From Artemia franciscana (lineage: Eukaryota > Arthropoda > Branchiopoda > Anostraca > Artemiidae), in the NCBI RefSeq assembly GCF_032884065.1, contig NW_027062688.1:1105981-1169980 (forward strand): a stretch of DNA of 64,000 bases, read 5' to 3'. The position numbers and the translations under genes were made by a program. This document shows positions 23,185-34,886 of the stretch, one piece after another. Within the stretch, counting starts at the first letter, position 1. Every line of letters starts with the position of its first letter. Under the pieces are notes generated by a model that saw nothing but the letters and a program-made list of their open reading frames with translations, did not search any database and was not told where the DNA came from.

Positions 23185-24493
23185 AGTCCCAATGGTAGCT
23201 ACCGTCATAAATACGTCATAGAGATGGTTTTAGGTATTGCAAATACTAGCACTTGTGATCGCACTAGCGAAAGGGGGAGGGGCTGAGATCATAGTTTTAA
23301 GAATAAAAAGTGATCCAGCTGATGGTAAATTTAATTTATTTGCGGTTACAATTAAACCTCTCCTGAAACTTGTAAAATGTAAAGCCTCTATTTCATAAAC
23401 GGTCGAGATTCTAATGGAAAACGCCGTTATTCCCTTTTGAAAAATAAACTTTTTGAAGACTTTACTGAAGACCAGAAGTGCTACTAAAATTTCATTAAAA
23501 AATCCGAAAAGACTGGGATTTTGCAAAGTCAGAATGTACGTGTATCTGATCCTTTTTTCTTCTAGGGTGTATTCTGAACACAAAGAAAAGACGCAGGAAA
23601 GTCGCTTAGCATAAAGCGGTTTACCATATATAGGATTATAAATGCCTGTTTTTATCCAGAATTTATGATAGTAATTAGAACGAACATTAGTAACTAGGAA
23701 AGCTTTTAGAAGTTTTGTGGTAAAGCCTTAGAATTGAGAGCTGTGTACATGGGAGTGGTACAAAAGTTGCGTAAAGTACAATTGAAGCAACCAAAGAAAA
23801 TGAAGATGTTTAAATAAAAATCAAACGAATATTCAACTAAACTAAAATCAGCAAATTAAACATGCATATACCAAAATAAACTTATGTTAACAAGACTGCT
23901 ATTAACGCAGTTTGAGACAAGTTTTCCCCCCTATTCGTATTAATTAGCTGACTAGTGCCAAAATGTTGTTTTGTGTCACTGTTGAATCAATATAATAGAC
24001 TTAAAATTTTTCAAAAAAAGAAGAAAATAATGGAAAGAAGAATCTATTAAATGATAGAACCTAGTGACAGATCTGGGGCGCTCAGAACTCCTCGAGTTTC
24101 ATGCACTAAAACGAGCAAGACGAAATTAAAAAAAAAAGCAAAAAATAAGCAATCGTGTCCAAGACCAAGGGAATTCATATAGGTAAATATAATATTGACA
24201 TTTCGACTATCTGACCAACAAATGCATTCTTATAACAAAAATGAAAACAATTATGTATAAGAATTTCGGCTTGAAAGATCTAGTCCGAACTCGAAGATAT
24301 GTTAAATAAAGCTTTGTCCTAACTTTGGTATTTCAAAATAGCCTAATAACTCCAAAAAATCTTAGAGATAAATACATTGAAGAAATTATATGTTTCAAAC
24401 ATAGTTGAATAAAATGTCTAATAGTTTTTTTTTCCATTTAGTTGATAAGAAAACTTAAAAAATTTTTTAAAAACTTAAAAACTTTTTCCAAAG

Positions 24494-24649
24494 CTTATGG
24501 AAGAAGTGGCATCATCGAGAGCCTCTAATCAAGAGCTCACTCAGAAAATGAAAAGAAAAATTCAGAAGTCTGGTGAAGTGAATCCTACTAAAATTGTGGC
24601 AAAAGAGGAAAAAGAAGTGATAACTAGAGAAGACATAGAAACATGCAAA
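24494..24649 (+). CDS. Probable kinesin exon, charged region between motor and stalk
   Basis: Open 156-nt segment (52 codons) after an AG at 24492-24493 and before a weak donor (gtgttt) at 24650. It starts MEEVASSRASNQELTQKMKR after one leucine codon and continues rich in lysine and glutamate, ending ITREDIETCK. Both ends are in phase 0, matching the next exon at 27232, and the composition fits a neck or coiled-coil region. No family motif identifies it by itself, so the assignment depends on position, strand, phase and composition. The donor is weaker than those of the neighbouring exons. Confidence 0.5.
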
Positions 24650-24927
24650 GTGTTTATTGTTTTCTATTTTTAATCCTTTTTTGTAGAAGTGCGTGTTTTT
24701 GTTTGTTGCATTTTTCACACGTAATAGATATGAAAGACCCAAAATGAAAGGAGGTATGATATTTGTTTTGAAATATCACTCACAATCCTCGCAGGGCTGA
24801 ATTATAATTTTAGCCCCGAGGGTCAAAAACATAAAATCATGAACAAATTTCAAACAACAATACATAAAAAAACTGGCTAACGAAGGCGAAATGAAATTGA
24901 CGCATGAATAAATTATTTACTGATCAT

Positions 24928-25031
<104 letters not shown>

Positions 25032-25439
25032 GGTTATTGAAAAACTCAAAGAGAAGGTAGACGAACGAATAATGCAAAATATTGACAACGCCTGTAAAAG
25101 TAATAAGAAGTGAGTAACTAGGGGCGTGGGGCGTTTCGTTTATTTTTGTAATTTAAGTGGAAAAGAAATTAGTTAACGCCTGGAGGTAAAGCAGCATGAA
25201 GTGGTACACGGTAGGAATGGGCTGAGAAACAGCCCGAGTCGAGTGGAATCAGGATAGGGAGCTTCTTTGGGGGAAAAGATATCTATGTTAGGGTTTGTCA
25301 TTGCATTCTTAAAAAAAAAAAAACAGATAAAAAACATTACTCTATTGCAAAGAAGTGTTTCTAACCACGTGTTTATTTAGAAGAAGAGAGTATGGAACAT
25401 TACCTTCTTGAAAATTATTTGCACGATGCTTTTTTGGTT

Positions 25440-26200
25440 GGGTTCAATTTTATTTGACTCCTCCAGGGAGATTAGTGGGTGCTAAACTGGAAAATCATGT
25501 TCAAGATGAGGAGGGATAAAGTAAGTATAAATCCTTAAATAGTGGGAATAGACGATGCCATATTTTCTTAGGAGTTTATTGAGGGAGATAGACACTTTAG
25601 CTCTATGCATGATATTATTAACATAGAAATTATAATGCCGAGTAATTTAAGACACATAAATTTTAGGATAGGCAGGATCACGAAAAGGGGTAGGGATTTG
25701 GCGTACAGAATTAGCATTATTATGGATTATAACGATTTGCTATCATGCCCAAGTCAGAGGCATCATGCGCGGTGTCAGTGAGGATTTTCATAGGGTTGCC
25801 TATTAAATTTCTATAATAGGTTTCAACAACTGTTAGGTAGTCTGCAAATTTCCGTCTGCCAATAGATTCCTTCATCAGGCTGTTATTCCTCACTGAGAAA
25901 AGGAAAGCACCTTGGGGTCATTTATTGTGGACAGGGAGAGGATTGGATTGATGATTCTGATATTGAACTACATGTGACCTTTTTGATAAAAAGCAGGGAA
26001 ACAATTTCACTAGGAAAGAGTTAATATTGAATGTTGAAAATTAAATTTCTCGGCTTATACATTTTGGTTAACGAGACCAACTGCTCTTTGGAGATTGATA
26101 GAGATAAAATTTAGCCAAGAATTAGGCTCTTCAAGAATTTTTCCAATGGGCTTGATAAAATGAACAAAATAAGGGAAAGTTGAAGTGGTTTTGAGGATCT
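25440..26200 (-). mobile_element. Degenerate non-LTR reverse transcriptase (LINE C)
   Basis: Minus-strand pieces in several frames: PQGAFLFSVRNNSLMKESIG followed by RRKFADYLTVVE, comparable to the P-Q-G...F-A-D-D core of LINE RT; then IPTPFRDPAYPKIYVS, RAKVSISLNKLLRKYGIVYS and PPHLEHDFPV with HPLISLEESNKIEPNQ, resembling the 'R-P-x-L-E-Y-x-x-P-V-W-H-P' thumb region. Many stops. It lies in the kinesin intron between the exons at 24494 and 27232. Confidence 0.6.
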
Positions 26201-27231
26201 GAATTCCTTGGGTCATTAGAAAGTTGTCAATTTAGTTAGTCAATGGCCTTATTTATTTTTTACTTAATATTTTGCCTAGTGTTTGCATTACATAATAGTT
26301 CAAAAACAAATTGCCTACACATTTAGCTTATTTAAAACAACGACACTTCAAAAACAGAAGCTAATTTTAATACACAATCTATTGCTAAATTCACTAATGA
26401 ATTAACAAGGCAAAGGCGATTGGTGTGCTTATGAAAAGTCATTTGCCATTTTTTTTCGTTTTCTATTTGTTTATCAAATTTACGGTTCGAAATTTAAAAT
26501 TTACAGTCTTTTTCCTATCTTTTATTATTAGACTAATCAGGATGACTAATTAGAATTCTCCATTATATTCTTCTAAGGATCGAAAATAAAACGATAACAG
26601 AAAGAAATCTACTCAATCAAAATGCAGTAACTGACTTCCGCTGGGAAAGTAACTAATCTCGGTTGCTTTAGCAGATAATTTTGAGTTTAAGTAGGCTCAC
26701 CGAGAAAAGAGTTGAAAAGATGTTTTGATCTATGAAACCCTTTTTACTATAAAGTAAATGAGAGCCGTTGAAACTGTATAGTGTTAGGGGTGGGTTTGTA
26801 TTACGAGTGACGGGTTCTTGATACGGGAGGTGGGTTCATATCGTAAATAGCCAAATAGCAGAAAATTTTTGTTGTATTTATTTTAGTTTGGTATTACGCC
26901 ATCTTTTTCTGTTAACCATTGACGAAAGTCTGTTCTCTGCTTACTATCGTGTAATTCTCTTACTAATGACTCATCGCCACACTAAGTCGCACGAGGCCAA
27001 CGAGCTGCGTTAGTTTTTTGGCTGCGTTATTCAACTCAAGGGTTGCCACTCCTTAAAAATACTTAGTAAATATATTTAAAATCCAGTAAAAAAAAAAAAC
27101 GTATTTAGTTACTTTGAGTTTGGCATTACTGATTGATTTATTTTTTTTTTCATTTTTTACGTGTAGTATAAACTGCTGTTGTTGATTTTAGGCCTCGAAT
27201 GTTTGATAGTTATTTTGCTTGATTTTTACAG

Positions 27232-27387
27232 AAATCCTTAAACAAATTAAGTGAAGCTCGAGTGGATGCAAGAACAAATATTTTGAAAATACAGTCGTTA
27301 GAGAAAGAGATAAACTATTGGATGCAGAACAAACAGAAATTGATGAAGAGATGCATGATGTTTACTGTTAATACCCAACTTGGCGAT
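27232..27387 (+). CDS. Kinesin-8 stalk exon, coiled coil
   Basis: Acceptor AG at 27230-27231 after a pyrimidine tract, donor GT at 27388 (gtgcgt). It encodes 52 residues in phase 0 beginning KSLNKLSEARVDARTNILKI and containing the heptad-like stretch QSLEKEINYWMQNKQKL. The position and residue pattern resemble the first stalk coiled coil of KIF18A, judged from memory of the family. There are no stops, and it joins 28999-29196 in frame. Confidence 0.72.
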
Positions 27388-28998
27388 GTGCGTTTATTTT
27401 ATCCTTTTTTTTAACTGTACTTAAAAAAAAAAATTTTATACGTCTTGTGGTCAAGGTTGATCAAATCTATAAAACAAACTGCTTAGACTTGATTAAATGA
27501 AAAAAATAGATTATTCGATACAATGTATCTTTTCTAAAAACATGTATTGCTAGCAATATTGGTAGCTCTTCGGAAGACCAATACACATAAGGCAAATATA
27601 GTCAGGTACGCTCCACCTCTGCTCACTTTTCAGAGCTTCCCCTAGTGGTCCTACCTATGAGGTCCCTTTACGGTCCTATGAACTCTTCCTATACTATCCG
27701 AGGATGTCTAGCTATTTGTTTAGCTCCATCTGCATTGCCAAAAGGCTGGAGTTTTGTCAATATACCATCCTTCATCAATAAAATAACAAAACAACAACAG
27801 CTGTCTGATCAGGATTGGACATATGGGATTGAAAAGGAACTACATGGCTGGAATTGATATTTTGAAAGAATTATCATGCTATGTGTAAGGAAAAAGTTTT
27901 TGTGACGATCCATAATTTATAATGTTGTCCATGGCCAATTGTCAAAGCTTCTCGTGACTGCTGAACAAATTGCTAAATGTAAAAATTCATTGGGGCAGGC
28001 TTGCAGACACTAATGGTATTCCTAATTCATAAGAAAAAGATCGAAATGTCTTAAAAAAAACTAATAGTTGTGAAATTTTTTTCTTTATAACTGGCTATAG
28101 GATTCCAGGATCAAGAAAACAGAATTGCATTATTAAGATTTTACAGATTAGCCATGAATTATGGAGGTCGACAGCTATTATGTGACTAATACTTCAGATA
28201 GCTGTATTGTTTTTTTTTATTTATTTTTAAAGCATCGAGGCTCCACTTACTATGTTTTTGCTAAAGGCACGTTTTGGCGCTCCTTTTTTCTCTCTCCTTC
28301 TCTCTTTCTCCTTTACTCTTCTCCTAGGTATATATGTCGTTTTATGGACAAATCAAATGAACTTTTAGATGGCATTGTATATTTTAGTTTTTTTTCCAAG
28401 TATTATCAAACTAGGGTTTTTTTCCCCGGAATCCTCACAAATTTGTTTTTTATATATGTTTCTCAATTTCAGCCTGGTCCTTGATCCTTTAGTTGAATGG
28501 CTTTGTTTTTCGTGTATTATATATATGTGTGTGCATTTTGTTCAGTTCAATTCTTATTAATAATATACTTATTAGAAAGAATGGATGATTGTTTTCTTTC
28601 TGGACTGACATAGAAAGACAACATTTGTAAAAATCTTTATTAAAGTTTTAGGTCTTCTATTTTGTGCATGTAATCAGCAAAAGATAATTTTCTAGTTATT
28701 AGTAAATTTATGAAAAATAGTACTTTCAAACTTTTTAAGCAAGACCCAGCAATATAGGTGAATTTTCAAAAGAATTTGAAGAAATTTTTAACGAACTATT
28801 GCTTCGGAAGGATTCTGAAATGTGGATCTCCCCCTCCTTCCCTATCTTTCCTTTTAGCGTAAAAGGCTTTTGGTTTCCGTAAGTCTAATGTCCATCTTTT
28901 TCACTACATCTTCTTTCATTGGTATTCACTCATATGTGAGTACTCTTTTTTTCTATGCAACCCTAAATAATAATATGAGATTTTTCTGTTCAATTTAG

Positions 28999-29196
28999 GT
29001 TGAGAGAAGATCAGAGAAACTTGAATCTATGCGTGTCTGTAAGATTGAGGGCTTTAAAGTTATTATGGAGGACGCAAAAAAGCGTTTGATCTCGATCGAA
29101 TCATCATTGCAGAAGTATGAGCAAAAGACGAATACAAAATTCGGTGAAGAATGGTTCGAAGAAATCAAACTATTGGCCAAACTACTCAAAATGGAG
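28999..29196 (+). CDS. Kinesin-8 stalk exon, coiled coil
   Basis: Acceptor AG at 28997-28998, donor GT at 29197. It has 66 codons, phase 0 at both ends, opening VERRSEKLESMRVCKIEGFK and ending LLAKLLKME. The lysine/glutamate-rich heptads resemble the second KIF18A coiled coil. A methionine at 29029 lies inside the exon, so the reading frame should not be taken to start there; the upstream residues are equally coding-like and directly follow a good acceptor. Confidence 0.75.
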
Positions 29197-30434
29197 GTAA
29201 AAAATAGACGATCTTTGTAATACCTTTCACTGTCTTTTTTTGCGGTACGTGAAAAATTACTAAGTCGTTTCATTGCCTTTACTTTATCTATTTACCCCCC
29301 TCCTCCCTTGAATTATCCTCTGAACCGGGGAAGAAAACGTTTTTTTTGTTTTTTTTTAGAAAGAAAAAAATCTTTATTTAAAAGCAGAAACAATACAGAA
29401 CAGGTAACTCGTTAAATGACCATGAACATTAAATCAAAAATATGGAAAGTAAGACAAAAACTGAACAAAAATAGTTATCTTATGAATCTTGAAAAAAAGA
29501 ACAATATTTGGTTTTATGGTTTGTATTTTACTATTTTTTGGTTTTGAGCTTTTTTTTCAAAATATCCCTTTTGAAAGATATGGGTGAAGTTAAGGAGGTA
29601 TGGCAATGCCTCCTATAAGAGGAGCCATGAGGAATTGTCCAGCGATTTGTGGCTGTGATGGTCGCATAAGTATTGAAAAGAAGATGTTTTATGATACCTT
29701 TCTAATTCCCTTAATGGGTATCACAAACCACAAGTTTAGACCCAGCAGACTCAGTCTTCCTCTTTGTTAAATTGCCCAATTAGACTAAAGAGCATATACT
29801 AGGATCTCAAAGGGTTCAGAAACTTAAAATTTTTTAGCTTGATTTGATCTCAACTTGTTTTTAATCGTTTTTTTTTAGCTTCTATGCCGATTCCCAAGGA
29901 TTCCCCCCCCCCATTAAATTCGAAAAATACTTTGGTATTTCCAATAAGTATTAGCTTTTCTGGTATTTCTATATTTTGTCATGTGCATTAATGCATTTGT
30001 TGTATACTGTTTAGTTAGTGTTAGTTTCTCGATGACGTAGGAAGAATTTCGGTATGTTTTTGATTCTTGGGTGAGGGGGAGACCTCCTTATTCGTTGGAA
30101 TAGTCGGTTAGTTGATTTTATTTCTTGTTTATTTATTCTCATTCGTATTTCAGTATGTAGGTATTTTGTATTATTTGTGATCAGGCATTATAAGTTGTTC
30201 CCCAAATAACAGGCTATATAGCCCTTTGGAATACTATATTGTAATTGTTCGTATAATGAGATATATTGAACTTGAACTAATCCCATTGTTTTTTTCATGT
30301 AATACGGGATTTAGTATATAGATTTATAATATTGCCTCCAAATATTATCTTCTAATTTTAAATTAAATATGACAGCCTTCTACATTGGTTAGACGAACTA
30401 AGCATCTGGCTGCTAAGCACACATTATTTTTCAG

Positions 30435-30614
30435 TGTCGCCTTGCTGAGTATTGTGAGAAGGTAAAACACCTTGAGAAATTGCTTACACTTCGGGAAAAA
30501 TTTGGGGTTGAAGACCAAGAACAGCTATTGAATGCTTTAAATATGACGCAAACATATTATCTTCTTTTGCGGACTGAGGGCCATGTAAGCCAATATCAAG
30601 AGGCCCAATTTGAG
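30435..30614 (+). CDS. Kinesin-8 stalk exon, end of coiled-coil region
   Basis: Acceptor AG at 30433-30434, donor GT at 30615. It has 60 codons, phase 0 at both ends, starting CRLAEYCEKVKHLEKLLTLR and including QLLNALNMTQTYYLLL. The block L-L-N-A-L followed by about ten residues and a Y-x-L-L/K pattern aligns well with the KIF18A segment just after its coiled coils. This is the last kinesin exon I can support; the tail may lie outside the window or be too divergent to see. Confidence 0.72.
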
Positions 30615-33079
30615 GTTGGTTCACAAACCTTTTCTTTACTCCTTTTTCCTTTTCCTTTCTTTCCTTTATCCTTTTCTTTAAACTTGTCTTTTGACTTCTT
30701 GCTTCACAAAATCTGCGTACTTTCTCTTATACAAAGTCGTTCTAGAGTGGCAACAAATTTAACTTGCCCAGAAAAAAAATGCATACAATTTTAAGATAAA
30801 AGATACAAATCTTATAAAAATTAGTTGTAAAAGTTGTTTTATCTCCAGGTATACTTTGTACTTTTTTGTACTTTATCTCCAGGTGTACTAAGACAAATGA
30901 TATTTATTTTCCCGTATATTAGAAAAATTAATCTTTTAAAAAGAGATATGAAGGTGCTCCAGACATAAAACTACCCTTGCATATTTAGTGTGGAGATAAT
31001 AGTCCACTCTTAGCCTAATCATATTAAATTCTCTGAGCTAAGTTTGTGAACTGTCACATTGTGTGCCTTAGCTTCTTGTTTTGCGTAATATCTTTACTTT
31101 TATTTCATACAGTAGCCTTCCAGAGTGACTGTAATTCTTTAGTTACGCATAAATTTTAAGAATTATGTTAAACTTTTAAATAAAAAAAAAAAAAAAAAAA
31201 CAACAGTAAAAACCCTTAAAAGACTAAAAATAAGGGGTGGGACCGACATGACAAAGTTTTTTCCTAAATGTTTATCAAAGCCAAAGCCCGCTGATGAAAA
31301 ACTCTGTTCTTCTAATAATTTATTGAAGGGTTTCATAAAAGGGGACAATTATCAAGGTCATCATTGTTTCAAATACTGGATTACCAAGTGTGCAATAGAA
31401 CATTTAAGCAAAAACTTCCGGATAAAGAACAAAAATTTTGTGCTTTCAACACTAAGAACGCTGCAAAAAAGTATGGATAACTTGTAAGAATGAAAATTGG
31501 TGCTAGTGTCGGAAAAATTGCAGATGCCATCTAGTGTTTGCTGTCGTCTCTTGGCATTTTGTCAGTGTGATAATAAGGCAAAATTTTCAATCTAGGTAAT
31601 TGGTGAAATTAGAATAGTAACATATGTCTGATTACAGTTTCTAAAAAAAACACGGAGCTTGAAAAACATTGCCGAGAAATGTTAAATAGTAGATGGCGTT
31701 GAAGCCTTTTTTCCACATTTGCACCAGTTTCCACTCTTGAAAGCTACCCATACTCCTTCCATATTTTAGTTTATTTAAGGAGAAATCTAGTACAAAGGCT
31801 TTTTTGGTGCGTTTCATGTGTTCTTTTAGTTTGCAGAATTAAGGGGTCAAATAGGCTGAAAGCTGTATAAGTGGTAATGTGTTTTAATGAAGTTATAGGG
31901 CGATTCAAAGGAATCATCTAATTAGTTGGATTCATTTGCTACACAACTATTAATACACACGAGACAAACTAAGAAGGGGGCAAACAACAAAAGAATTATT
32001 AATAAAGGAAACAACGAAGGAACAACGAGGAATTATTCAAGACAGTGAAATTTTGTAAAACAAATATTTAGGCTCCTGGTTTAACTTGCTTCAAGTAATG
32101 GTGTTAAGGCGGATCTAATTTGGTTTTATTTTATTTAGTTTTGATTTTACGTAACTTAGAGTCACGTATTTTCTTATATCTATTTTTATTTTAATATATT
32201 TGTTCTGCTGATGACGGCGTTTAGATATAGTACCAAAATATTCATTTAATAAAATTTTACTGTCTTAAATATTGCCTCAATGTTTGACCTTTTTCATCCT
32301 TGTATAATCGAAAGGCAGTGGGGTTTTCTTCGTTATTTACGTTTAAGGAGGACTTACTCCGAGATTGAAGTCTCATGAAAATTTGGCAATCACCTACTCT
32401 TAAATGTTGAGTGTTCTGATTCTAGATATAAAGGAAAGAAGAAAAATTTAATTAACACAATGAAACTTTTCCGGTTGAAATTTATTAACAATCCATGGTA
32501 TTCCTATGCTAACGTAAGATTCTTTTGTAGAAAAGCTAAATGGGTCTACACGAACTTTAGCTCAAGTGTATATTTCAACGCTCTGTACCGAAATATCCAC
32601 ATTATAGCAGCCATCTCAGTGATGGCAAACAGTTCCTTCCCCTTTTCTACAATAAAATACTCCTCTGCCGCAAAGATCGGGCCTTGTAAACACTTTTGGT
32701 CGTAAAGTTTGAATTCGGATTTTAAGGAGTAAAAGATGCATGCAAATACTCTCCCTCTGAATTAATGTTGTCAAGACGATAGTGCCTTTTGAGATTTATT
32801 CTTTTGAAAATACAAATGAATACAGTTAACAAAGTATGCATTCCTCAATTCAAATAATTTGTCACTCTTCTTGCTCACTTCAGCTCATTTTGGAGCTCAT
32901 AGAGACTCCCTTCAGTAAATCTTTAAAGAGCTCTATTTTAATGAGATTTCAAATGCCTTCTACAGCAAATAGGCTTAAAGTAAATAATAAATCTAAACAT
33001 ATGAATAGCTAATCTCTTTTAAAAAAAAATTTAGAATATATTATTTACCCTTGATGTATATATTGAAAAATATAGAATA
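30615..33079. other. Region between kinesin and Helitron, unassigned
   Basis: Contains a 19-base A run at 31182-31200 preceded by aaat, and open frames at 31248-31487 (+) and 32460-32705 (+) without family motifs. Nothing can be assigned to the kinesin tail. Confidence 0.4.
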
Positions 33080-33112
33080 CTAGCTGTTGGGGTGGCGCTT
33101 CGCGCCCCCCGG
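33080..33112 (-). other. Helitron 3' terminal hairpin and CTAG end
   Basis: On the plus strand the segment reads ctag ctgttg followed by ggggtggcgcttcgcgcccc, a short-loop GC-rich hairpin. Read on the minus strand this is hairpin, short spacer aacag, CTAG, and then T outside the element, as expected for insertion between A and T. Confidence 0.8.
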
Positions 33113-33355
33113 GTGCGTAAGTCGTTACGCGCCATATTAGTTACGCGCCATTGTAGTTGTGTCCCTGTGTACCACCTATGAATATAGATAGATTTATATA
33201 TGTGTTTTGAACTACGTAAAACTTGCAAATATACAACATTCTTGGCTTTCCCATTGTCTGTGCATATACAAAGCCTTATGTACTTATAATGACGTCATAT
33301 GCAAACGCTCTTTTTACAAACAAACAAACATGCATACACACAACTCATTTTTATA

Positions 33356-33376
33356 TAGATAGATAGATAGATAGAT
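33356..33376. repeat. (AGAT)n microsatellite
   Basis: Five tetranucleotide units just beyond the stop of the Helitron helicase, inside the element's 3' untranslated part. Confidence 0.85.
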
Positions 33377-33386
33377 ACAATACAAA

Positions 33387-34069
33387 TTAACTGCGTAAAA
33401 CTTGCGAATATACAACATTCTTCGCTGTCCAATTGTCGCTGCATATAAATAGATTGTCAGGTTTACCGACCCTCGAACATGCAACGTACAATTGTCCATT
33501 AGAAAAGCAATCAGTATTAAGATCTATACCACATTTTTCTAATGATTGACCTTGAGCTTTGTTGATGGTAATTGCAAATGTAATCGAATTGGGAATTGCA
33601 ATCTTTTAAATTGAAAAGGCAGATTCGTTGGAATCATGGGAATACGAGGAATAAGAACAGCCTCACCCTCAAAAGGCCCTGTCAAGATTGTTGCCTCTAT
33701 TACGTTTTCCATTGTTTTTTTTACGGCAAGTCGCGTGCCATTGCAAAGCTTTGGTGGGTTTATGTTACGTAACAATATTACTGGTACGCCTATTTTTAGT
33801 TGTAGCACGTGTGGTGGAAACCCTGAAAGATCCACGGAATTTAAAAATTCAGATGGATAATTAACCGCCTCATTTGATTCCAAAACTGTGTCGACTGACT
33901 TGTAAAGGACTGCCTGGTCTCGAATCTTGGTCAAAACAATATTGTTGATTTCGTGGACGTCTATATTTTTGGGTGCAAGAATCGCTCTTTCACTTAGCCA
34001 TTTATTATTTTTATAATTGTTTAGAATATTCGGAAATACTTTTTCAATCAATTCATTTTTGGACGTCAC
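33387..34069 (-). pseudogene. Helitron helicase, C-terminal part
   Basis: Starts in the continuation of the helicase, TSKNELIEKVFPNILNN, and includes LSERAILAPKNIDVHEIN, GFPPHVLQLKIGVPVILLRN and LCNGTRLAV, all standard C-terminal PIF1 motifs. A frameshift near 33590 leads into a second frame with INKAQGQSLEKCGID and LYVACSRVGKPDNL, finishing at VLRS and a stop at 33387-33389, the usual end of Helitron helicases. The two frames together give a complete C-terminus, so this side is eroded but not truncated. Confidence 0.88.
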
Positions 34070-34082
34070 TAAATTACAGAAT

Positions 34083-34883
34083 TCAGCAGGTAGTTGCAGG
34101 TAGTTGTATACATCTTGAAATTGAGTCTACTGGGAGCTTTCCGTTTCCAATTGCCAGCAATTGACCTGAAAATGTTTGACCAGAGTCATTGTTTTGCAAT
34201 CGGACACGCATATTTGTATTTAATTTTAATGTCTTTACGTGTGCCCATAAATTATAATTTTTCAGGCAAGCATTTATTTCGTCTGCAGGGGTTGATCTAG
34301 GTATTATAGGTAATGTTTGCCTGAAATCTACCGCAAGCAATATTAATGTGCTGCCAAAGGGTTTCGAATTCCCTCGCAAATCTTTCAAACATTGATCCAC
34401 AGCCTCGAGCGATTTTTTGTGTGCCATTGTGCACTCGTCCCAAATAATAAGTTTGCATTGCTGCAATACTTTACCCACCCCAGATGATTTGGAAATATTG
34501 CACGTGGGAGTTTCTGTAGAATGCAAATTCAGAGGCAATTTCAAAGCGGAATGAGCAGTTCTTCCACCAGGCAGCAACGTTGCGGCTATTCCGAACGACG
34601 CGATTGCCAACGCTATATCATTTTTTGATCGAATTGATGCCAGAATCAGTTTTATCACAAACGTTTTACCAGTACCTCCTGGCGCATCCAAAAAGAAAAT
34701 TTCTCCAACGTTGTTATCGACACAATGCATTATCGTATCATAAATGTCTTTTTGTTCCGACGTTAACTTGGAAATGTTATTTTGTACATACGACAATAGA
34801 TCACTCGTACTGTAACTTTGTTCACGATCCAATTCTACACATGTCGAAACAGCAGCGGTACGATTAGGTGAAGGCATTCCCAA
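34083..34883 (-). pseudogene. Helitron helicase (PIF1-like), N-terminal part
   Basis: Open reading of 266 residues with Walker A FFLDAPGGTGKTFVIKLI and Walker B KLIIWDECTMAHKKSLEAVD, then VDFRQTLPIIPRSTPADEI and the motif around LKLNTNMRV, in the order seen in PIF1-family helicases of Helitrons. It unwinds DNA during rolling-circle transposition (family knowledge). A nonsense codon separates it from the upstream part of the same frame. It ends prematurely in the 10-bp duplication (gcaggtagtt twice, 34086-34105); without that copy the frame would pass directly into the segment at 34069. Confidence 0.88.
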
Positions 34884-34886
34884 ATC

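Noticed and set aside
22898-23286. Open frames of 91 and 104 codons on both strands
   Set aside because: They overlap the tRNA-derived SINE; the high GC content and B box explain the open frames.
27645-27857. 70-codon open frame in a kinesin intron
   Set aside because: No family resemblance, no fitting splice signals, and it does not join the neighbouring phase-0 exons better than direct splicing does.
29340-29880. Antisense AATAAA-bearing segment considered as a gene 3' end
   Set aside because: A minus-strand aataaa near 29370 and short open pieces exist, but no protein motif or splice structure supports a gene.
31248-31487. 79-codon open frame after the last kinesin exon, considered as kinesin tail or separate gene
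   Set aside because: No kinesin tail motif, no convincing acceptor, and a stop lies closely upstream. A nearby A19 tract suggests retroposed or non-coding sequence.
32460-32705. Minus-strand IVEKGKELFAITEMAAIMWI, considered as RNase H of an LTR element
   Set aside because: A weak resemblance to the E-K-E-x-L-A pattern, with no supporting domain on either side and stops in frame.
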